Positions 58,601-64,000 of a stretch of DNA of 64,000 bases are shown here, in pieces. This stretch comes from Ilex aquifolium. Lineage: Eukaryota > Streptophyta > Magnoliopsida > Aquifoliales > Aquifoliaceae. A program made the position numbers and the translations under genes. The notes under the pieces were generated by a model. It searched no databases. It saw only the letters and a program-made list of their open reading frames with translations, and was not told the DNA's origin. Location: positions 20,659,844 to 20,723,843 of the forward strand of contig OX637402.1 of assembly GCA_951799425.1 (NCBI GenBank). The letters are read 5' to 3'. Numbering within the stretch: position 1 is the first letter of the stretch; every line of letters begins with the position of its first letter.

Positions 58601-59523
58601 CCATTTTTAGGTTGATTCAGCTCCATTTTACTATTATTCAGGCTGCTTTCTTCAAGTTCGGTCTCAGATTGGCTCGATTTAATGCTTTCATAGCTAGTTT
58701 CTTGGCGGTTCATCTTGGTTTAGTGTTTCTTTTGCCCACTTCTTGAGGGTCCAGTGTTGGATTAGCATTCTTGGAGCCCATTTTTACTTCATTTCAGCCT
58801 CTGCTCAGAGTTGTTGTATTATTATCTTGCTTGAAATGTGTCCTCAGAAACAAGTTTTCCATTCTTCTACTGCTACTTTTGCCTGGTCCGGTATCACTCC
58901 TACATGCTTAAAAATACCTCAAAAACTAGTATACGAGGCTTTTGAGCCTCTTCCTCAATGTCGAATGGTTTTAAGTTGGATGCTTTAAAAATTGTTACAA
59001 CGTACAACTCTTGATATCAAGACACTTACTTCTTCCTCAGATTCTAAAAATGAAATTAATTAGGAGAAGTGATATACGAAACTTAATGTACACTTTTATG
59101 CTAGCAACTAGGGAAGGTTTAATGAGCCAAGCACACAAGCAAGTAAAACTTGATGCTCTAACTAGATTTGTCAGCCTAAAGTTAGGCCCTAAGCTTGGTT
59201 TCTAGTAATCAAAGCCAATAGGCAAGCATGCCAGCAAGAAAGTATGTCAACTGATCTAGATAAGAATAATACCACCAGCAAACATATTCTATTGACAAAA
59301 ACAAGATCAGGTTCTCATGAGACATACCTTTGGAAGACATCCTCTTCATTGGTGTCACCAATAGACGAAAGCCAATTTAGGTCACATAAGCCATATATTC
59401 CCTTCTCCTCTTGAGACCCTCCATTTGCAACATCACGTGAAGCTACTTTGGGCACAGAGTTACTATGCTCATGCTTCCTCTGCCCAAAAAGCCAATTCGG
59501 GCTTTTGAGTTGTATTTCACTGC
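49669..59523 (-). CDS. unrecognised plant gene, last three exons
   Basis: Three exons join in phase. About 59337-59523 encodes EIQLKSPNWLFGQRKHEHSN ... GLCDLNWLSSIGDTNEEDVF. 55282-55393 encodes RYLSMTSVDEGNGWYGGTLL ... SEIYRHYAELCQ. 49669-49917 encodes GPAMEPFQHDPEKEKHYADI ... LTRWIIGEERMPKV and a TAA stop. Splice sites are GT-AG (TTTCTTGCAG, TTTATGTAG and TTGAGCAG acceptors), and the split Arg codon AG|A fits. The visible 182 residues are soluble, acidic and without repeats or membrane spans. Upstream exons must lie to the right, beyond the L1 element. I do not recognise the family. Clean splice joins and lack of stops argue for a real gene. Confidence 0.7.
50504..52675 (+). pseudogene. Ty1/copia element remnant with both LTR ends
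   Basis: The 5' LTR (about 50504-50805, TATA box CTATAAATAG near 50585) ends TTTTCA and is followed by TGGTATAAGATC, a damaged initiator-Met PBS. The protease box reads VSGATHHM, with catalytic Asp changed to Val (about 51424). A GAG-pre-integrase trace and integrase (CKLAKFTSLPFQNSSSSSAP, FDLLYFDVWGPVPIATNGES) follow, then DGTIQQSSCVDTPKHERK and FWGEAVLIVVHRI. A matching LTR 3' end (CTTGCACTAGTTGATC) closes at 52675. RT is missing and stops abound. It sits in the last intron of the unrecognised gene, antisense. Confidence 0.75.
52676..55281. other. intron of the unrecognised gene
   Basis: Apart from a SINE at 53874-53988 I see no supported feature in this AT-rich intron. Confidence 0.5.
53864..53998 (+). 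mobile_element. tRNA-derived SINE with target duplication
   Basis: The body is 53874-53988. It starts near GGTTGGCGGTTGGCCTAATG (A-box region), has a good B box (GGTTCAAACC, about 53933-53942) and ends in an A run. The flanks TCTTTAATTA at 53864-53873 and 53989-53998 are identical. It is about 115 bp, short for a plant SINE but otherwise typical. Confidence 0.75.
55394..59336. other. intron of the unrecognised gene
   Basis: This is a 3.9-kb intron without a supported gene. An inverted-repeat-like AT-rich stretch (56640-56980, ACTCAAATTTGAGTAAAAAT words) may be a MITE. At 58430-58640 the word CCGGTTCAGTGCAAAT recurs in degenerate form. ORFs around 57950-58340 lie on both strands without similarity I recognise. 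Confidence 0.45.
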
Positions 59524-59654
59524 AAGAAACAAGTATTGACTTCTTGTTAAGCAATAAACTACTACTACTAAACCATCAGTGTTTACAAAGCTGTTTCAGC
59601 ACTCACACAATTGATGCAGAAGTCAAAGAGGGGTGCCTCCTCACAAAGAGGGGG

Positions 59655-59871
59655 TTGCAGTGAGCGTCCGAAACGTTTCCATTTCCATGAAAATCAAAAC
59701 AAATCATTTGATTGAATATCAAAATTCCTATATTTCAAGGTGTTTCGGTTGTTTCAACCAATGTTTCGGAAACAAATTTTTCAATTTGTTATTTGTTTCC
59801 ATCTTGTTTCCGAAACGTTTCTGTTTCTAAGCGCACCGAAACTATGCACCGAAACGAAATTTTGATCCTTG
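59655..59871. mobile_element. hAT MITE family (GAAACGTTTC type), copy 1, left end decayed
   Basis: It shares with the copies at 60545-60888 and 61453-61738 the words CCGAAACGTTTCC, GTTTCCATCTTGTTTCCGAAACG, and the right end ACCGAAACGAAATTTTGATCCTTG. The left terminus and target duplication could not be found. Confidence 0.6.
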
Positions 59872-60536
59872 ATCAGTCCCCAACTTCAAAAGAAAAAGGA
59901 AGAAAAAAAACCAAAGAGGAAACCACAATTTCTCTGAATTGTTCTTGTCATATGCCCATTTCACAGAGTTAAAGAAACCATTTTGCTGAAAGTTGAACCA
60001 ATTTAACAAGTAATCACCAAGCACCCATTTGGGAAACTAATGTTAAACGAAGTTTATGTGAACCACTAGAAAAGCACTACCCTCTGTGTGCACACCATCA
60101 GAGAGAGAGAGAGAGATAAAGGGAGTGCTTCCAAAAAATCATAAAAATAAAGCACTGGTGGATAGGCATCTCTTCCAATTCAACTGTTCTCCTACTCAAT
60201 CTTTCGAAGGCACCACCAAAGGTAGCAATGTGCTGCCCAATACTTCCAGCCTAATTATCTGCTCCTCCCTGGTCACGTTATTCCCAAGGACTAACTTCAG
60301 GATCGTGCATTGAAATTCAAACAAAGACACAAGAATGTATCATATCTCATGAGCTATCAGGTATCTAACATTTGACCTTAGGAGACTAGCAAAAAGATTT
60401 CACATTACTAACCCTCAGAGGCCACCCTGACACCAAAAAAACCATAAAAACAACCTTAGTAAAACAACCAGCTCAGGAATACTCCCCTCCAATGTTTCTT
60501 CATGTACATTATGGTGACAGATTATACATGCACATT

Positions 60537-60896
60537 GTGGTGTGCAAGGATCAAAATATCGTTTCGAAACGGTCGAAACGTTTCCGTTTCCATGGAGACC
60601 GAAACGAAACAGTGATGGAATCGAAATTCTGATATTTCGAGGTATTCCATAATGTTTTTTAAATGTATTATAATATTTCAATGCATTTGCACAATTGTTT
60701 TAGAATATTTCAAGGTATTTCAAGATACTTTGATATATTTCCATCAATGTTTTAGAAAAATAATTCTTAAATTTTTTATTTTTTTCATTATATTTCCGAA
60801 ACGGGTCGAAACGTTTCCGAAATACGTCGAAACGTTTCCGTTTCCTAGGTGACCGAAATAGTACACCGAAACGATATTTCGATCCTTGGTGGTGTG
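60537..60896. mobile_element. hAT MITE family, copy 2, complete
   Basis: The element is 60545-60888 (344 bp). It starts CAAGGATCAAAATATCGTTTCG and ends in its inverted copy CGATATTTCGATCCTTG. It is flanked by a perfect 8-bp duplication GTGGTGTG (60537-60544, 60889-60896). It is non-coding and full of palindromic GAAACGTTTC words. Confidence 0.85.
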
Positions 60897-61444
60897 CAAG
60901 AATGACTGGCAAAACTACCCTCCAATGTTTCTTCCATGTTTAAGAGAACATGTAAGAAATTCCAACAACAAAGATTGAGTTATATTAGGAACGTTCTCAA
61001 ATATTTTTGGATGAGTGACAAACTTTATTAAAGAATAAAGAATACAAAATAAAGAGAACAAATCAAGGATATAACAGCTTATCTTTTCAAAAGTGGACAT
61101 GAATTTGGGGCATCAAAAAAAGGAAAGAGGGTCACTCCTCATGGGATGGAGGGAGTACAACCACTATGATATTAATTTGCTTGGTGAACTTCTCCAACAA
61201 CTTCCTAGGGTCATTCGATGTTCGGACACGTGTTATGGCCCTCATTTCTAGAGAGGTCTAAGCCCCTCACCCGCATTCATAATCTCATTTCCCCAACCCT
61301 CAGCCACAAGCATCTTATGTCATGTCAAATTTCCACAGCCATCTACACATAACCCCACCTTCTTAATGCTTAAACTCAAATGACCCCCCCCCCCCCTTTT
61401 TCTTCCCAAAAAAAAAAAATAATCACAATCTATGACCAAATATG

Positions 61445-61746
61445 CATGGAACCAAGGAATTAAATTTTATTTTGAAAAGGTCGAAACGTTTTTGTTTCCA
61501 TGGAAACCGAAACGAATCATTGATTGAATATCAAAATTCCAATATTTCGAAGTGATTTAGTGTGTTTCGGTATATTTCGACCTATATTTCAGAGTGTTTT
61601 GACCAATGTTTCGAAAACAAATTTTCAAATTTTTTATTTGTTTCCATCTTGTTTCCGAAACATTTCTAAAACATTACCGAAACGTTTTTGTTTCCAAGCG
61701 TACCGAAACTATGCACCGAAAGAAAATTTTGATCCTTGCATGGAAC
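61445..61746. mobile_element. hAT MITE family, copy 3, complete
   Basis: The element is 61453-61738 (286 bp), with ends CAAGGAATTAAATTTT and AAAATTTTGATCCTTG. The flanks CATGGAAC at 61445-61452 and 61739-61746 are identical. It is closer to copy 1 than to copy 2 internally. Confidence 0.85.
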
Positions 61747-61799
61747 TAAGTCGACCTTATGATACTTAAATTTCTCACTCAAGCTTGCATTGGAAAAAA

Positions 61800-64000
61800 T
61801 TCATTCGCATCTGCACTAATCTATTTGCCATAAAAAACAAAGAGCTGAGAAGTTGTGACAAAGATACCCCTCTGAAATTCGTGCAAATTCCATATAGAGG
61901 TAAGAAACACAACTCTGTTCCAAACTAATTGCAATGTAATCAATGATTTTTTACGACTCTCAAATTCCTCTCTAAACAAATATTATAAGGAACCGCTATC
62001 AAAGCACAACTCCACAAAACCTTTGCTTCTTTGCTTTTTCCCAAAACCCCAAGATTTAGTCCGCAACAGCTCGTCAACTGTAGCCGGACAAACCTATACC
62101 TCTCCAATCACATTACATAATTTATTCCACAACCCCCAAGAAAAAAACATTGACTAAATATATAGAGATAGACATTAGATTCTCCATGTCTCAAACAAGT
62201 TGACACATATTAGGACTCAAAGCTTTATAAGATTGTCTCACCTGCAACATATCATTAGTATTCACCTTGCTGAGCACAAAAGACCAAACAAAAGCCTTGA
62301 CTTTTGAGGGGCTCTTTACCTTGTAAATGAATTTGTCAAGAAAAAAAAAAAAAAAAAATAGAATGATAACTAACGAGATAGGGATTCAAATTCTACAATC
62401 ATGAGAAATATTAGGATTGAAAATTCTGAAGAATAAGAAGAAAAAAGCCAAATCCTCTACTTCTCCATCATTTAGACGCTTAAAAAAATGAATATCATAA
62501 GAATAGGAATCCTTCCCTCCGCCTCCCCCCCCCCCCCCACAAAAAAAAAACCAACAAAAAAAAAAACAAATAAACAATAAAACTAGAAATAAAAGCCTCA
62601 TGGAGAGAAGGAAGGTGATAAAGTCACGGAAAAACATCACTTAAAAGCTGATAGACCTTCCCACTTATCCTCCCAAAATAGAAACCTAGATCCATGTCCC
62701 ACCTTAGAGCAAATCAATGGAAGGAAAGAATGACACACCTTTGCAATAAATTTTGCAGGACTCATATGAGTTGCATTATGCCCATATTTAGCATCCCAAC
62801 CATTCTGATGAAGACTATACTTACTCCTTATCACTTTATGCCAAAGGGAATTAGGTTCCAAAGGGAATCTCCATAACCACTTACCAACAACAAAAATACT
62901 TTTAGACATAAATTACCAAGTCCCAAACCCACTCATTTATGGGCTTACACATTACAGCCAACTCACTAAATGATCTCATTTATCCTCTTACTTGACCAAA
63001 GAATGTCTTTTATGATCTTCTCTAATCTTTTAGCAACACCAAGTAGAATTCTAAATCAAGACAAATAATATATGGGAATACTAAACATACAAGACTTAAA
63101 AGTAATATGCCCAGTTGAAGAAAAATATGCCCATTTTCAACCACCAATCTCCTTTCCACCTGCAAAACAACCAAGTCCCAAAATGATCTAGGATTACCTC
63201 CTAATGGCTAACCCAGATAACTCATGGGCCACACATGAGTTACACAACCTGCTAAAATTCTCTCACAACCTCATCCTCCAAATTAATGTTTGCCGCTCCA
63301 TTTTTGGACAAATTAATTTATGAACCACATACTTTACCAAAAATCTTTTAACAACTGGACCACATTTTCCAAACCCTCCATTTTGTCACACAAGCGAAAT
63401 ATTACATCATCAACGAACTGCAAATGTGACACACTTACACACATTCACCACCCATTTTCATCCCCTCCACTAAATCCACCTCTTCCATTTTCATCCCTTC
63501 TGCTATTTTTTTTTTCATCCCTTCTACTAAATCCACCTCTTCGGCTCTAAAAACTTTCCACTCAAAACATCAACCGCCAAAGTAAAAAGAAAAGGAGATA
63601 ATATATCCCTTGCCTTAATCCCCCGGAAACATCAAAACAACTCCTTAGGATCACCATTCACCGACACTGAGAAAATAAAAGAAGAGAGACATTTTCTGAT
63701 CCACTTCCTCCATCTCTCCAAAAACTTTTGGTCTCAACACACAATTCAAAAACTTTCAACTTACCTGATGACATGCCTTATCAAAATCCACTTTGAACAC
63801 AATTCCCTTATTTCCTTCCCTCCTAACATCATCTACCACCTAATTTGCAACTAAAACTGAATCTAAAATTTGTCAATCAATAATAAATGCACTCTGAGCC
63901 ACTGTAACTGTTACACCTAAAACCTCACTAAGTCTCCAAGACAACACTTTGGAAACTATTTAATACAAACTAGTCACCAAACTAACATGCATATAATCAT
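61800..64000 (-). pseudogene. L1 LINE, 3' half, running off the right edge
   Basis: Right to left on the minus strand are RT motifs (DRQILDSVLVAN, GIVFKVDFDKACH, ILSPFLFTLAVDVLS) and LQFVDDVIFRL with the catalytic Asp pair kept (about 63400). KWLWRFPLEPNSLWHKVIRS, GHGSRFLFWEDKWEG (62909-62637) and the zinc-binding region (KVKSPSKVKAFVWSFVLSKV, about 62340-62270) follow. A decayed C-terminus ends near 61800. Stops and frameshifts are present. It lies upstream of the visible exons of the unrecognised gene, in the same orientation. Confidence 0.75.

Larger units (their letters stand above)
59872..61799. other. presumed upstream intron of the unrecognised gene
   Basis: Between the hAT MITE copies I see a GA microsatellite at about 60100 and C/A homopolymer runs near 61384. 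No exon could be supported. Confidence 0.4.

Overview
This window is a piece of a plant nuclear genome, most likely a eudicot. It is AT-rich, its genes have many introns, and most of the DNA is layered transposable elements: Ty3/gypsy Athila- and Tat-type, Ty1/copia, RTE and L1 LINEs, a tRNA-derived SINE, PIF/Harbinger, hAT and Mutator. I cannot name the species.

Three host genes are visible, all on the minus strand. At 783-7555 are the first six exons of a CDKAL1/MtaB-type tRNA methylthiotransferase; the gene runs off the left edge. At 37339-43899 is a complete five-exon VPS2/CHMP2-type ESCRT-III gene. At 49669-59523 are the last three exons of a conserved-looking gene I do not recognise. 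Their introns hold copia, RTE, L1, SINE and MITE remnants, and the splice sites and phases around them stay intact.

From 7.87 to 28.48 kb is a nest of transposons. A PIF-type MITE carrying a hAT-type MITE abuts a 5.2-kb PIF/Harbinger element (9129-28475) with a Myb/SANT-like gene, an RNase H1 hybrid-binding-domain ORF and a decayed transposase. A 14.1-kb Athila-type retrotransposon (11601-25725, minus strand) interrupts it. That element has nearly identical LTRs, a 5-bp target duplication, a tRNA-Asp primer site and one uninterrupted 1866-codon gag-pol frame. Between pol and the 3' LTR it carries a duplicated two-gene cassette: a TATA-like box with a pyrimidine-rich leader, a 43-48 aa one-span membrane peptide, and a ~142 aa basic Cys/His protein. 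I consider this the most novel feature of the window.

From 28.5 to 37.3 kb is gene-poor DNA. It has a Tat-type LTR/gag fragment whose LTR was hit by an Athila-type solo LTR, then several MITEs. Between the VPS2 gene and the unknown gene lies a dead Mutator-like transposase split by a gypsy solo LTR. That solo LTR holds a perfectly phased array of heat-shock elements upstream of a TATA box. The right end (59.6-64 kb) holds a hAT MITE family and an L1 LINE that leaves the window.
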